NCBI GenBank assembly: GCA_937902995.1
Contig: CALEKY010000028.1
Span: 1-55,436, forward strand
DNA: 55,436 nt
Source: an uncultured Sinobacteraceae bacterium
GTDB lineage: Bacteria; Pseudomonadota; Gammaproteobacteria; Steroidobacterales; Steroidobacteraceae
Direction of reading: 5' to 3'
Position 1 is the stretch's first letter. The number at the start of each line of letters is the position of its first letter. The notes beneath the pieces were generated by a model. That model ran no database searches. It was not told the DNA's origin and saw only the letters and a list, made by a program, of their open reading frames with translations. Made by a program: the position numbers and the translations under genes. Positions 16,222 to 25,492 of this stretch are shown piece by piece.

Positions 16222-17417
16222 GTTCTCTTCGTCGTCCGCAGCAATTCGACGATGGCATCGGCCGCGCGCGAGCTCGCATCCCGGCGCAGCGACTCGTGGA
16301 TCTGCGTGAAAGTGTGCACGAGCTCCGCGCGATCTTCACGTTCGAGTTGCGCGAGCACGGCCGGACCCAGCACATCCGCACGCACATCGTCGTTGAAATA
16401 CTCGGGGACGACCGCTCGGCCGGCCAGCAAATTGGGTTGAGCGAAAAACTGAGCCTTGAACAGTTTCAAGTGCTTGAGCAGGAAAGTTGTCAGAGCACCT
16501 AACCGATACGCGACAACCATCGGCCGTTTCACGAGCGTTGCTTCGAGCGTCGCAGTCCCCGACGCCAAGAGCAATGCATCGCTCGCCGCCATGACGTCCT
16601 GAGAACGGCCGTCGAACAGCACGACGCGCTCGTGCACACCTGTTTGGCGCAACGCGGATTCGAACTGCTGTCGGACGGCAGCGCTGGCCATCGCCGCGAG
16701 GAACTTGAGCTCGGGACGACGTTCGAGCAACCACGCAACCGTCGCAGCGAAATCCGGACCCAGCCTGCTCACCTCGCCGCGGCGGCTGCCCGGCAGCAAT
16801 CCGACGTAAGTGGCTTCGGTGGGAAGTCCGAGCGCTGCACGCGCGGCTGCACGGTCCATCACGAGCGGAATGCGGTCAGCCAACGGATGACCGACGAACT
16901 CGGCCCTGACGCCGTGCGCGTCGTAGAACTGTTTCTCGAACGGCAACAGACAGAGCACGAGATCCGCGGCGCGACCGATGGTCTTGACTCGCCCTTGCCG
17001 CCACGCCCACACCTGCGGGCTCACGTATTGAACCGTCGGAATGCCGCGCGCTTTGAGCTGCGGCATGAGGCGCAGATTGAACTCCTTGGCATCGACGCCA
17101 ACGTAAACGTCCGGCGGATCGGCAACGATCCGCTCGACCAACCGACGTCGAATGCCGAGCAACCGCCTGAGGTGCGGGATCACCTCGAAGATACCCATGA
17201 CGGCGAGGCTCTCTGCACGCTCCCACGGCTCGCAGCCCGCCGCGATCATGCGCGGTCCCGCAATGCCAGCGAAGCGCGCGTTCGGCAGCCGGAGCCGCAG
17301 CGCCTCGATCAATTGCCCGCCCAGATTGTCGCCTGACGTCTCGCCGGCGACTAAAACGATGAAAGGAGACCGCTGGGCTGTAGGCGCTTGGCTCTCACCA
17401 GAAGAGTTCATCGCCAT
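16218..17417 (-). CDS. lpxB: lipid-A-disaccharide synthase
   Basis: LpxB joins UDP-2,3-diacylglucosamine and lipid X to give the lipid A disaccharide at the inner membrane. The product is 399 aa. The core begins at about residue 19 with FIVLVAGETSGDNLGGQLIEAL and continues with GIAGPRM, QVWAWRQGRVKTI, FEKQFYDAHGVRAEFVGHPLADRIP and LLPGSRRGEVSRL, all typical. The N-terminus (about residues 1-18) is longer than usual, and codons 7-16 (ESQAPTAQRS) read through a short heptanucleotide-period repeat at 17375-17395. The first ATG at 17417 or the second at 17411 may start translation; neither has a strong ribosome binding site. It ends overlapping the rnhB start. Confidence 0.97.
   Translation of the reverse strand: MAMNSSGESQAPTAQRSPFIVLVAGETSGDNLGGQLIEALRLRLPNARFAGIAGPRMIAAGCEPWERAESLAVMGIFEVIPHLRRLLGIRRRLVERIVADPPDVYVGVDAKEFNLRLMPQLKARGIPTVQYVSPQVWAWRQGRVKTIGRAADLVLCLLPFEKQFYDAHGVRAEFVGHPLADRIPLVMDRAAARAALGLPTEATYVGLLPGSRRGEVSRLGPDFAATVAWLLERRPELKFLAAMASAAVRQQFESALRQTGVHERVVLFDGRSQDVMAASDALLLASGTATLEATLVKRPMVVAYRLGALTTFLLKHLKLFKAQFFAQPNLLAGRAVVPEYFNDDVRADVLGPAVLAQLEREDRAELVHTFTQIHESLRRDASSRAADAIVELLRTTKRT
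17375..17395. repeat. imperfect heptanucleotide repeat inside the 5' end of lpxB
   Basis: Three 7-nt units on the plus strand, GGGCTGT, AGGCGCT, TGGCTCT, read in the opposite direction to the units at 17457-17484 (AGNGCCC). They lie in the lpxB coding region, codons 8-14. Confidence 0.5.
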
Positions 17418-17456
17418 ATCAAGCTTCTGGCCAGAGCTGAGTCGCCGCTTCTTTCC

Positions 17457-17484
17457 AGAGCCCAGGGCCCAGCGCCCAGTGCCC
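17457..17484. repeat. four perfect 7-nt units AGNGCCC between lpxA and lpxB
   Basis: AGAGCCC, AGGGCCC, AGCGCCC, AGTGCCC stand head to tail. All positions are identical except the third, which takes A, G, C and T in turn. The array begins 5 nt behind the lpxA stop, in the 72-nt gap before lpxB. Confidence 0.8.
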
Positions 17485-17489
17485 GTGCT

Positions 17490-18278
17490 TCACCTCACGA
17501 TCCCCACCCGCTCGCGCCGCGGCGTGGTCTCGTCCAGAAAATCGACGAAGGGCTTGAGCTCCGGCTGAGTCGCAATCCGTCGCCTCAGCTCTTCAATCGC
17601 TTCTGCGAGCTTGAGTCCCGAGCGATACAACACGCGGTAGGCCTCGCGGATGTTGCGGATCTGTTCCGGCGTGAAGCCGCGGCGCTTCAAGCCTTCCGCG
17701 TTGACGCTGTGCGGCTCGGCGGGACGGCCGACTGCCATCACATAAGGCGGGACGTCGCGCGTCACGGCCGTATTGTTCGCAATGAAGGCGTGCGCGCCGA
17801 CCCTACAGAACTGATGCACACCCGCGAACCCGCCTAGATGCACCCAATCGCCGATGTGAACGTGTCCGCCGAGCGTCCCGTAGTTCGCGAAGACGCAATG
17901 CGATCCGATAACGCAGTCGTGACCGACGTGCGAGCCGGTCATGAACAGATTGTCGTTTGCGATCCGCGTGACGTGATTTTCCTTCGTCGTCCCGCGATTG
18001 ATCGTGCAGTTCTCGCGGAAGATGTTTCGGTCGCCGATTTCGAGACGCGTCGGCTCGCCCTTGTACTTCAGATCTTGCGGCGCCGCGCCGATCGAAGCGA
18101 ACTGAAATATCTGGTTCTCGACACCAATGACCGTCGGACCTTGGATGACCACGTGCGGTCCGATCCAACAGCCCTTGCCGATCGTCACGCCCGCGCCGAT
18201 CACCGTATACGCGCCGATCTCCACATCGACGTCGATCTGTGCGTCTGAGGCGATGATGGCGGTTGGGTGAATCGGCAT
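17490..18278 (-). CDS. lpxA: acyl-[ACP]-UDP-N-acetylglucosamine O-acyltransferase
   Basis: LpxA puts a 3-hydroxyacyl chain on UDP-GlcNAc, the first step of lipid A synthesis. The 262-aa product has the left-handed beta-helix of hexapeptide repeats over residues 2-190 (MPIHPTAIIASDAQIDVDVEIG, VTIGKGCWIGPHVVIQG, GHDCVIGSHCVFANYGTLGGHVHIGDWV) and the helical C-terminal acyl-carrier-protein region. The catalytic His lies in the GSHVGHDCVIG segment. Length matches the 262 aa of E. coli. It follows fabZ by 22 nt on the same strand and precedes the repeat array and lpxB. Confidence 0.98.
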   Translation of the reverse strand: MPIHPTAIIASDAQIDVDVEIGAYTVIGAGVTIGKGCWIGPHVVIQGPTVIGVENQIFQFASIGAAPQDLKYKGEPTRLEIGDRNIFRENCTINRGTTKENHVTRIANDNLFMTGSHVGHDCVIGSHCVFANYGTLGGHVHIGDWVHLGGFAGVHQFCRVGAHAFIANNTAVTRDVPPYVMAVGRPAEPHSVNAEGLKRRGFTPEQIRNIREAYRVLYRSGLKLAEAIEELRRRIATQPELKPFVDFLDETTPRRERVGIVR

Positions 18279-18300
18279 GTCGCGCTCGCTCAGGCGAATC

Positions 18301-18756
18301 TTATTTGCTCGTTCCCGGGGCCACCATCATGGATGCGCTCACGGCTTCCTCGCCGCCGACTTCTGCCAGCGTGGCGAATTTCCAAATGCCGCGCATCGAG
18401 CGCTCGAGCGTGGCGTTCAGGATCAATTGATCGCCGGGCTCGACCGGCTTGCGGAATCGGGCATTGTCGATGCCGACGAAATACATCGGACGCTCGGTAT
18501 CGGGATAGACGCCGGCGGTCACGAACGCCAGGATGCCCGCAGTCTGCGCCAACGCTTCGAGGATCATCACGCCGGGCATGACGGGACGATGCGGAAAATG
18601 TCCGGGAAAGAAATGCTCGTTGAACGTCACGTTCTTGAGCGCCCGAATCGATTTACCCGACTCGCAGGCCAAGACGCGGTCGACGAGCAGAAAGGGATAG
18701 CGGTGCGGCAGGCGGCGCAGCACCTCGTTGATATCCATCGTCAAAACTTCGGTCAT
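18301..18756 (-). CDS. fabZ: 3-hydroxyacyl-[ACP] dehydratase
   Basis: FabZ removes water from 3-hydroxyacyl-ACP in the fatty acid elongation cycle and competes with LpxA for the same substrate pool. The 151-aa product has the hot-dog fold with the catalytic His53 in PGHFPHRPVMPG and Glu67 in ILEALAQ, and the PHRYPFLLVDRVL beginning. The start at 18756 overlaps the lpxD stop by 4 nt (ATGA); a second ATG lies at 18738. It sits between lpxD and lpxA as in most gammaproteobacteria. Confidence 0.98.
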   Translation of the reverse strand: MTEVLTMDINEVLRRLPHRYPFLLVDRVLACESGKSIRALKNVTFNEHFFPGHFPHRPVMPGVMILEALAQTAGILAFVTAGVYPDTERPMYFVGIDNARFRKPVEPGDQLILNATLERSMRGIWKFATLAEVGGEEAVSASMMVAPGTSK

Positions 18757-19781
18757 TCAGTCTCCCCTTTCTCCCCATCGACATCCGCGCGCCGCCAGCG
18801 GCGTACGAGCTCGTCCAGCTGATGAAAGCGGGCGGCATTTTTGCGGAAACGCGCCGCTTCGTCGACAGTGAGACTGCCCGAATACAGGCCGGGCTTGCGG
18901 ATGCTCGTGGAGACAAACGATTTGCCGGTCACAGCAACATCGTCGCAGATCGTCAATTGGCCGCCGATGCCCACCTGCCCGCCGATCATGCAGCGCTGTC
19001 CGACGGTCGTACTACCGGCGATTCCCGACTGGCCAGCCATGACGGTATGTGCGCCGACCTGCACGTTGTGGGCGATGTGCACGAGATTGTCCAGTTTCAC
19101 GCCATCACCGATCACGGTGTCCTCGATCGCGCCTCGGTCGATCGTGCAATTCGCGCCGATTTCGACATCATTGCCGATGCGTACGCCGCCCACTTGCGGA
19201 ATCTTCACCCACGTCCCGCGATCGGGCGCAAAGCCGAACCCGTCCGAGCCGATGACGGTGCCGGCGTGAACGATGCATCGTTCGCCGATCGCGACTCCGT
19301 AATAGACAGTCACTGACGCGATCAGGCGCGTGTCGGCGCCGATGCGCGCACCGCGCATCACGATGCAGCCCGGCCCGATCACCGCCCGCGGACCGATCTC
19401 GACCTCAGCCTCGATCACCGCGCCCGGACCGATCGCTGCGGAAGCGTCGATCTTCGCGGTCGGATCGACGACGCTCGTTGAGTGGCGACCCGGAGGTACC
19501 GCAGGCGGCGGGTACAGGACCGATGCGATCCTCGCGTACGTCGCGTAGGGATTCGGCGACAAGAGCGCTGCGACGGGCGATTCGTCCGCGTACTTCGGCT
19601 CCAGGACGACCGCAGCCGCTTTGGTGTTCGCCAAGTGTCGCTTGTAGCGCGGATTCGCGAGAAATGTGATCGATTCGGCGTCGGCGTGCTCGATGGTCGC
19701 GACGCGCGAAATGCGCACGTCGGGACTGCCCTTCAGCGAGCACCCGAAACGAACCGCGAGCTCGCCGAGTGTGATCGACAT
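18753..19781 (-). CDS. lpxD: UDP-3-O-(3-hydroxyacyl)glucosamine N-acyltransferase
   Basis: LpxD adds the second acyl chain to the lipid A precursor, using 3-hydroxyacyl-ACP. The 342-aa product has the N-terminal uridine-binding domain (SITLGELAVRFGCSLKG, ITFLANPRYKRHLANTKAAAVVL), then hexapeptide repeats (DASAAIGPGAVIEAEVEIGPRAVIG) and the C-terminal helix extended past the KSFVSTSIRKPGLYSG segment. The catalytic His lies in the LVHIAHNVQVG segment. It precedes fabZ with a 4-nt overlap and follows skp by 27 nt. Confidence 0.98.
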   Translation of the reverse strand: MSITLGELAVRFGCSLKGSPDVRISRVATIEHADAESITFLANPRYKRHLANTKAAAVVLEPKYADESPVAALLSPNPYATYARIASVLYPPPAVPPGRHSTSVVDPTAKIDASAAIGPGAVIEAEVEIGPRAVIGPGCIVMRGARIGADTRLIASVTVYYGVAIGERCIVHAGTVIGSDGFGFAPDRGTWVKIPQVGGVRIGNDVEIGANCTIDRGAIEDTVIGDGVKLDNLVHIAHNVQVGAHTVMAGQSGIAGSTTVGQRCMIGGQVGIGGQLTICDDVAVTGKSFVSTSIRKPGLYSGSLTVDEAARFRKNAARFHQLDELVRRWRRADVDGEKGETE

Positions 19782-19808
19782 CAGGTCACGCGCGTAGGCG
19801 TCCCTCGA

Positions 19809-20351
19809 CTATTGCTTACCCGACTTCGACCCGCTGTTCGCACGCGACTGCAGAGCCGCAAGAACCTGCGCGGTGATGTCGATGGCTTCGGCGCGATACA
19901 GCACGCCCTCGCCCACCACCAAATCGTAATTCTGCGCCTTCGCGTACGCCTGCACTTCGCTCAGCAAGGAACGCTGTAGCTTGTTGAGTTCCTCGTTGCG
20001 ACGCAAGTTCAGGTCTTCGACGAATTCGTTCTGCTTGCGCTGCAGCTCGCGCTGCAGATCGCGCAGCTCCTTCTCTGCATTGCGGCGCTCGTTCTCCGCC
20101 ATCACCGCGCCGTCGCGCTGCAGCTTCTCTTCTTTCGTCTTCAGCTCTTTCTGCTGCGCCAGGATCTCGCGCTGCCGGGGCGCAAACTCATCCTGGAGCG
20201 CTTGCATCGCGACCTTCGCCTGCGGCGCCTCTTCGAGCAGCCGCGGCACATTGACGAAACCGATCTTCACCTGGGCCTGCGCGATTCCGACCGGCGCGAG
20301 CAACGCCAGCGTGGAAACGACCATGAACCCGAATGTGCTCAAACGTGCCAT
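19809..20351 (-). CDS. skp: periplasmic chaperone Skp/OmpH family
   Basis: A 180-aa protein with a signal peptide (about residues 1-26, ending AQA) and long charged helices with Glu, Lys and Arg (QRDGAVMAENERRNAEKELRDL, LQRKQNEFVEDLNLRR) as in the tentacle-like trimeric chaperone Skp, which holds unfolded outer-membrane proteins on the way to BamA. The conserved KIGFVNVPRLLEEAPQAK beginning of the mature protein is present. The gene follows bamA, as in E. coli, on the same strand. Confidence 0.94.
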   Translation of the reverse strand: MARLSTFGFMVVSTLALLAPVGIAQAQVKIGFVNVPRLLEEAPQAKVAMQALQDEFAPRQREILAQQKELKTKEEKLQRDGAVMAENERRNAEKELRDLQRELQRKQNEFVEDLNLRRNEELNKLQRSLLSEVQAYAKAQNYDLVVGEGVLYRAEAIDITAQVLAALQSRANSGSKSGKQ

Positions 20352-20436
20352 TTACGAAAACCTCGCGAGCAATACTTGAAAGAACCGATCCGGCGCGAGC
20401 ATCACACGACTCTGCCCGATCCCCCGCTTCCCAAAA

Positions 20437-22884
20437 CTAGAACGCCTGACCGATCGAGAATTGGAACCCTTCGGTTTCATCCGCGTAGCGCCCAGGCCTT
20501 TCCGGTTTGTCGTTCAAGGGGATGGCGTAGCTGAAACGGAATACGCCGAGCGGAGCGAGCCATTGCACCGCCACGCCCGCGGATTGCTTCAGCTCATCAT
20601 AGCTGAAGCCGTAGTCCGCCGGCTCGCCATTCGGCCCTCGAAAACCGATGTCCTGATCCGAGAACACGTTGCCGATATCGTAGAACAAACTGAATCGCGC
20701 GCTGTTGCGCCATTTCTCGGGCATCGGCAACAGCAGCTCGGTCTGCATCACGGTCTTGATGTTGCCGCCGTACGGCCGTCCGAAGCTGTCCTTCGGTCCG
20801 AGACGGCTCTCGCGGAAACCGCGCACCGAATCCGGACCGCCCGCGAAATACTGGCGGTACGGCGGCAGCGATGTCGTATCGCCGAGCGCCTTGCCATAGG
20901 CAAGCTCGGCGTTGAACATCAAGGTCAAACCGCGCCAGATCGGCACGAAATGCAGCAGATCGTAGGCTGCGGTGACGAATTCCACGTCGCTGCCGGGCAA
21001 TGTGTACGAAACGCTGAAACGATGCCGCGTGCCGCGATCGGCGAAGATGGCGCGGTTGCGCGAGTCGTAGCTCCAGCCGAGGTTCAGCTCGAAGGTTCTG
21101 AACTCGGTCCCGAAAATGACGAGGTCGTCGGTGCCGACCAAATCGCACACGCTGTCGCCGCTGCCGTCGGCGTCGTACAGGATACAGGACGCCCGACGTT
21201 GCCGGCCGTTGTTGCGTACCCAGTCGTTCGCCTCTGCAGCACTGCCGTAGTTCGTCGTGATGAGCTCCGCTTGCTGCACGGCTACGCCGAGGCTGAAGTA
21301 CTGATATTCGGTGATCGGATAGTCGTAGCCGAGCGCGGCGGTTGCAGTCGTCGTATCGAAATCGGACGTCGCCGACGTGAACTGTTTGACGTCTCGATAG
21401 CCGATCGAAACCGTGCGCCGTACGCCGTCGATCGTCGTGTAGCGGTCGGTGTGCGAGAACAGATACGACTTCGCGTAGCGGCCGGAATTGAGCTCGAGCT
21501 GCACGCGGTTGCCGGTGCCCATGAAGTTCGAGTGCGTGAAGTTGCCGTTGAGCACGACGGACTGCGATTCGGAATAGCCGATGCCGCCGCCGAACTGACC
21601 GGGCAGTCCCTCTTTGATCTCGAAATCGATGTCCACCAAATCGTTCGAGCCGGGCACCGGAGTCGTCTCGAACTCCACCTTTTCGATGAAGGGCAACTGC
21701 TGGATACGCTGCTTGGAGCGCTCGACCTGCGCATTGGATAGATAGGCGCCTTCGAACTGACGCATTTCGCGCCGGAACACTTCGTCGTTTACGCCGGAAG
21801 TGCCGTGGAAATTCACGCGCCGGACGTACACGCGGTTCTTGGGCTCCACGACGAACGTCAGCGCAATTTCCTTGGTTTCCTCGTTGATCTGCGGCACAGG
21901 ATCGATCGATGCAAAGGCATAACCGTCGAGACCGAGGCGCTGCTTCATCGCCTCGGCGCTCGCGGTGATCAGGCGCCGGGAATATGTGTCGCCGGGCCGC
22001 ACGAAAATGAGCCGCCGCAAATCGGGCTCGGGAACGACGAGATTGCCGGCAAGCTTGACGTCGGACACCTTGTAGACGTCACCCTCTTCGACGTTGATCG
22101 TGATGAAGATGTCGTCTTTCTCGGGTGCGATCGCGACCTGCGTCGAGGTCACTGCAAAGTTCGCATAGCCGCGGTCCATGTAGAACGAGCGCAACTTTTC
22201 CAAATCGCCCTGCAACGATTCGCGCGCATAACGATCGTCCTGACGGTACCAGGACAACCAGTTCGGCGTTTTCAGCTCGAACTGCTCGCGCAGCTCATCG
22301 TCGGAGAAAGCCGTGTTGCCGGCGATGTTGATCTGACGGATCTTCGCGCGCTTACCTTCCTTGATGTCGACCGTGACCTTGACCTTGTTGCCGGGAACCT
22401 CTTCGACCTGCGTGTCGACCCGAACGCCGTACTTACCGCGGGAGAAATATTGATCCGTGAGGTATCGCTCCACTTCGTCGAGCGTCGACTGATCGAAGGT
22501 CTTACCGGTCGCAAGACCGACGTTGCGGAGCGAACGCTGCAGATCCTCGGTTTTGATGTCCTTGTTGCCCTTGATCTCGAAGCTTTCGATCGAGGGTCGC
22601 TCCAGTACGGCAACGACGAGCGTGCCGCCGTCGCGCCGCAACTCCACGTCCCGGAAAAAGCCGGTGGCGTATAGCGCGCGCAACGCCTCCGAAATGCGGC
22701 GGCTGTCGAGCCTATCGCCGATGTTCACCGGCAGGTAGTTGTAAACCGTACCCTCGGAGATACGCTGCAACCCCTCGATGCGGATATCGCCGACGGTGAA
22801 CGTGTCGCGATCTTGCGCGAGCGCGCCGACCGGAACCGCGGCCGCCATCGCGAGCGTCGCGTGAATGAATGTCCTAAGACGCAT
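20437..22884 (-). CDS. bamA: outer-membrane protein assembly factor BamA
   Basis: BamA is the core of the machine that folds beta-barrel proteins into the outer membrane. The 815-aa product has a signal peptide (about residues 1-23), then five POTRA repeats to about residue 425 (the first opens FTVGDIRIEGLQRISEGTVYNYL), then the 16-strand barrel. The barrel has the conserved FAGGPDSVRGFRESRLGP segment with VRGF in place of VRGY, and ends with FSIGQAF, the aromatic last residue usual for outer-membrane proteins. It follows rseP by 17 nt. All parts look intact. Confidence 0.98.
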   Translation of the reverse strand: MRLRTFIHATLAMAAAVPVGALAQDRDTFTVGDIRIEGLQRISEGTVYNYLPVNIGDRLDSRRISEALRALYATGFFRDVELRRDGGTLVVAVLERPSIESFEIKGNKDIKTEDLQRSLRNVGLATGKTFDQSTLDEVERYLTDQYFSRGKYGVRVDTQVEEVPGNKVKVTVDIKEGKRAKIRQINIAGNTAFSDDELREQFELKTPNWLSWYRQDDRYARESLQGDLEKLRSFYMDRGYANFAVTSTQVAIAPEKDDIFITINVEEGDVYKVSDVKLAGNLVVPEPDLRRLIFVRPGDTYSRRLITASAEAMKQRLGLDGYAFASIDPVPQINEETKEIALTFVVEPKNRVYVRRVNFHGTSGVNDEVFRREMRQFEGAYLSNAQVERSKQRIQQLPFIEKVEFETTPVPGSNDLVDIDFEIKEGLPGQFGGGIGYSESQSVVLNGNFTHSNFMGTGNRVQLELNSGRYAKSYLFSHTDRYTTIDGVRRTVSIGYRDVKQFTSATSDFDTTTATAALGYDYPITEYQYFSLGVAVQQAELITTNYGSAAEANDWVRNNGRQRRASCILYDADGSGDSVCDLVGTDDLVIFGTEFRTFELNLGWSYDSRNRAIFADRGTRHRFSVSYTLPGSDVEFVTAAYDLLHFVPIWRGLTLMFNAELAYGKALGDTTSLPPYRQYFAGGPDSVRGFRESRLGPKDSFGRPYGGNIKTVMQTELLLPMPEKWRNSARFSLFYDIGNVFSDQDIGFRGPNGEPADYGFSYDELKQSAGVAVQWLAPLGVFRFSYAIPLNDKPERPGRYADETEGFQFSIGQAF

Positions 22885-22901
22885 CGAGTGTTCGAAACCC
22901 T

Positions 22902-24299
22902 TCAGTTCAAATGCCGGGCAATATCGTTATAGAAGGCCAACGACATCATCAAAAGCAGCATGACGATGCCTATCTGCTGACCGAGAATCTGTGCTCGTTC
23001 TGAGACCGGCCCGCCTTTGACCAGTTCCGCCAGCTGATAGACGACCTGTCCGCCGTCGAGAATCGGAATCGGCAACAGATTCAGTACCCCCAAACTGATG
23101 CTGATCAGCGCGAGCGTGCTCAGGAACACCCGCCACCCCTGTCGCGCCGCAAAACCCGTAGTTTCTGCGATTCGCACCGGGCCGGAAATATTCTTGAGCG
23201 ACACATCTCCCGTGACGATCCGCCCGACGATGCGCAGCGTGAAGATCGAAGTGTCCCACGTCTTCGCGGCCGCGTGAGACACTGCCGCCAGCACTCCATA
23301 CTTTTCGAGACCGAGCATCTCCTCGACGCTGCGCCCGCTTTCGAGCGGACGATTCACCGGCTGAATGCCGATCAGACCGATCTTACGATCCCCCACGGTC
23401 TGCTCGCCAACCGTCAACGCAATTTGCAGAGTTTCCTCGCCTCTGCGGACTTCCAGCATCACATCCTGATGGGCGCTCGGTTCGACGAGCTTGACGAGCT
23501 CGCCGAAATCGGCGACCGGCTGGCCGTCGAATTTTAGGATTTCATCGCCGGGTTTGAGACCTGCTTTCTCGGCGGCGCTCTCGGGCAGTACGGCTTCGAT
23601 GATTGCGGGCAGCCGTGGCCGCCAATAGTCGAAGCCCAGACCTGGCAGCAGCTTTTCTGCGTCGGTCAACGCGCGACGCTGCTCGCCCGTTTCGAGCGCA
23701 ATCTCTCGCTCCCTGCCATCGACGCCCTGAACGCGCAGCCGGATGATTCCATCGTCGATCAAATCGTCGATGATCGCGAGCGTCGCAGCTTCGAGCGTCT
23801 CCACTTTCTTGCCGTCCACGGCGACGATCAGGTCTTCGTATTCGAGACCTGCCCGCGCAGCGATCGAATTCTCGGCCACCGTGCCGATGATCGGCTTCAG
23901 CGACGGAACGCCCGCAACGAACAAGACCCAGTACGCCGCCACGGCAAAGATCAAATTGCAAGCGGGTCCGGCCAACAGAACAGCGATCCGTTTCCAGACC
24001 GGCTGACGGTTGAACGCGCGATGTGCTTCGGCGACAGGCACATTGCCTTCGCGTTCGTCCAACAGCTTCACATAGCCGCCGAGCGGGATCGCAGCGATGA
24101 CGTATTCCACCGGATCTTTGCCGGCCGTGCGCTTCCACAGCGGCTTGCCGAAGCCGATCGAAAACCGCAGCACGCGAATGCCGAGGCGCCGTGCCACCCA
24201 GAAATGGCCGAACTCGTGCACGGCGACCAAAATGCCGATCGCGACGATGAACGTCAGAACGGCGGTGAAGATTTCGCCGGGCGTGTCGGGAGAAATCAT
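22902..24299 (-). CDS. rseP: site-2 intramembrane metalloprotease RseP
   Basis: RseP cuts the anti-sigma factor RseA within the membrane, releasing sigma-E when outer-membrane proteins misfold; it also clears leftover signal peptides. The 465-aa product has the zinc motif HEFGH (28-32) in the first membrane segment, two PDZ domains in the middle (about 125-310, with the LKPGDEILKFDGQPV segment) and the LDGGQVVYQL metal motif near the C-terminus. I chose the ATG at 24299, which overlaps the dxr stop by 4 nt (ATGA); the longer reading to 24365 only runs into dxr. Confidence 0.97.
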   Translation of the reverse strand: MISPDTPGEIFTAVLTFIVAIGILVAVHEFGHFWVARRLGIRVLRFSIGFGKPLWKRTAGKDPVEYVIAAIPLGGYVKLLDEREGNVPVAEAHRAFNRQPVWKRIAVLLAGPACNLIFAVAAYWVLFVAGVPSLKPIIGTVAENSIAARAGLEYEDLIVAVDGKKVETLEAATLAIIDDLIDDGIIRLRVQGVDGREREIALETGEQRRALTDAEKLLPGLGFDYWRPRLPAIIEAVLPESAAEKAGLKPGDEILKFDGQPVADFGELVKLVEPSAHQDVMLEVRRGEETLQIALTVGEQTVGDRKIGLIGIQPVNRPLESGRSVEEMLGLEKYGVLAAVSHAAAKTWDTSIFTLRIVGRIVTGDVSLKNISGPVRIAETTGFAARQGWRVFLSTLALISISLGVLNLLPIPILDGGQVVYQLAELVKGGPVSERAQILGQQIGIVMLLLMMSLAFYNDIARHLN

Positions 24300-25492
24300 G
24301 CATCTACCCCCGCAGTAGCGCCGCCGAGGCGTGCCACTGCGATTTGCGCCTGCCGCCGCGACCATTCGTCGGCAGCGAGCACATCATCCAACGATTCGAC
24401 TGAACGCACGCTGTGCCGCTCGAGGACCGCCTCGATGGCATGCGGGATGTCCGTGAATCCCAGACGTCGCTCCAGGAATGCGCGAACGGCGACCTCGTTC
24501 GCGGCATTCAACACGGCGGGCGCCGTACCCCCCAGGGTCGCCACTTGCGTCGCCAACGACAGGCTCGGAAAGCGGACCAAATCCGGCGCTTCGAAATCGA
24601 GCCGCGCAGCACGCACGATATCGAGGGATTCTACACCCGACTCGATGCGGTCCGGCCAGCCGAGCGCATGTGCGATCGGCACTCGCATGTCCGGGTTCCC
24701 GAGCTGCGCCAGCATCGAACCGTCGCGGTACTCCACGAGCGAATGCACGATGCTCTGCGGGTGCACGACGACCTCGACCTGACTCGGCGCGAGATCGAAC
24801 AACAGGCACGCCTCGATCAGCTCGAGCCCCTTGTTCATGAGGGTTGCCGAATCCACCGAAATCTTGCGACCCATCGACCAGCGCGGATGTGCGCATGCCT
24901 GCTCCGGCGTTGCGGTACGCAGCTCTTCCGCGCTCGCGCGCAAGAACGGGCCGCCGGAGGCTGTCAGCACGACTTTGCGCACGCCGCTCGGATGATCGCC
25001 CGCACGGCATTGGAAGATCGCGTTGTGCTCGCTGTCGACCGGAAGCAGCGTGGCACCGCCCTCTTTCACCGCCTTCATGAACAAGGGACCCGACATAACG
25101 AGGGCTTCCTTGTTCGCGAGCAGAATACGCTTGCCGGCTCTCGCCGCCGCAAGCGCCGAGCGCAACCCTGCGGCGCCGACGATCCCGGCCATAACGACAT
25201 CGACCTCATCGTGCGCCGCAATGGTCGAGAGCGACTCCTCGCCGATGAGGACTTCGGTTGCGAGCCCTGCGGAACGCAGCGCGCCGGCGAGCCGGCCCGC
25301 ATCCGGAGCCGACGACACGACGGCGAATCGCGGACGATGCTCGAGACATTGTTCGAGCAAACGATCGATATTCGTGTGAGCGGTCAACGCCACCGGCTCG
25401 AACCGATCGGGGTGACGCCGGATCACATCGAGCGTGTTCACGCCGATGCTTCCGGTCGAACCCAGCACGGCAACCCGGTGTCGCGCGCTCAT
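24296..25492 (-). CDS. dxr: 1-deoxy-D-xylulose 5-phosphate reductoisomerase
   Basis: Dxr makes 2-C-methyl-D-erythritol 4-phosphate with NADPH, the committed step of the non-mevalonate isoprenoid pathway. The 398-aa product begins RVAVLGSTGSIGVNTLDVIRRHPDRF (NADPH site GSTGSIG, 11-17) and has the LLPVDSEHNAIFQC active-site segment, the TASGGPF and HPRWSMGRKISVDSATLMNKGLELIEA segments. It overlaps cdsA upstream and rseP downstream by 4 nt each. Its product feeds uppS in the same operon. Confidence 0.98.
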   Translation of the reverse strand: MSARHRVAVLGSTGSIGVNTLDVIRRHPDRFEPVALTAHTNIDRLLEQCLEHRPRFAVVSSAPDAGRLAGALRSAGLATEVLIGEESLSTIAAHDEVDVVMAGIVGAAGLRSALAAARAGKRILLANKEALVMSGPLFMKAVKEGGATLLPVDSEHNAIFQCRAGDHPSGVRKVVLTASGGPFLRASAEELRTATPEQACAHPRWSMGRKISVDSATLMNKGLELIEACLLFDLAPSQVEVVVHPQSIVHSLVEYRDGSMLAQLGNPDMRVPIAHALGWPDRIESGVESLDIVRAARLDFEAPDLVRFPSLSLATQVATLGGTAPAVLNAANEVAVRAFLERRLGFTDIPHAIEAVLERHSVRSVESLDDVLAADEWSRRQAQIAVARLGGATAGVDA

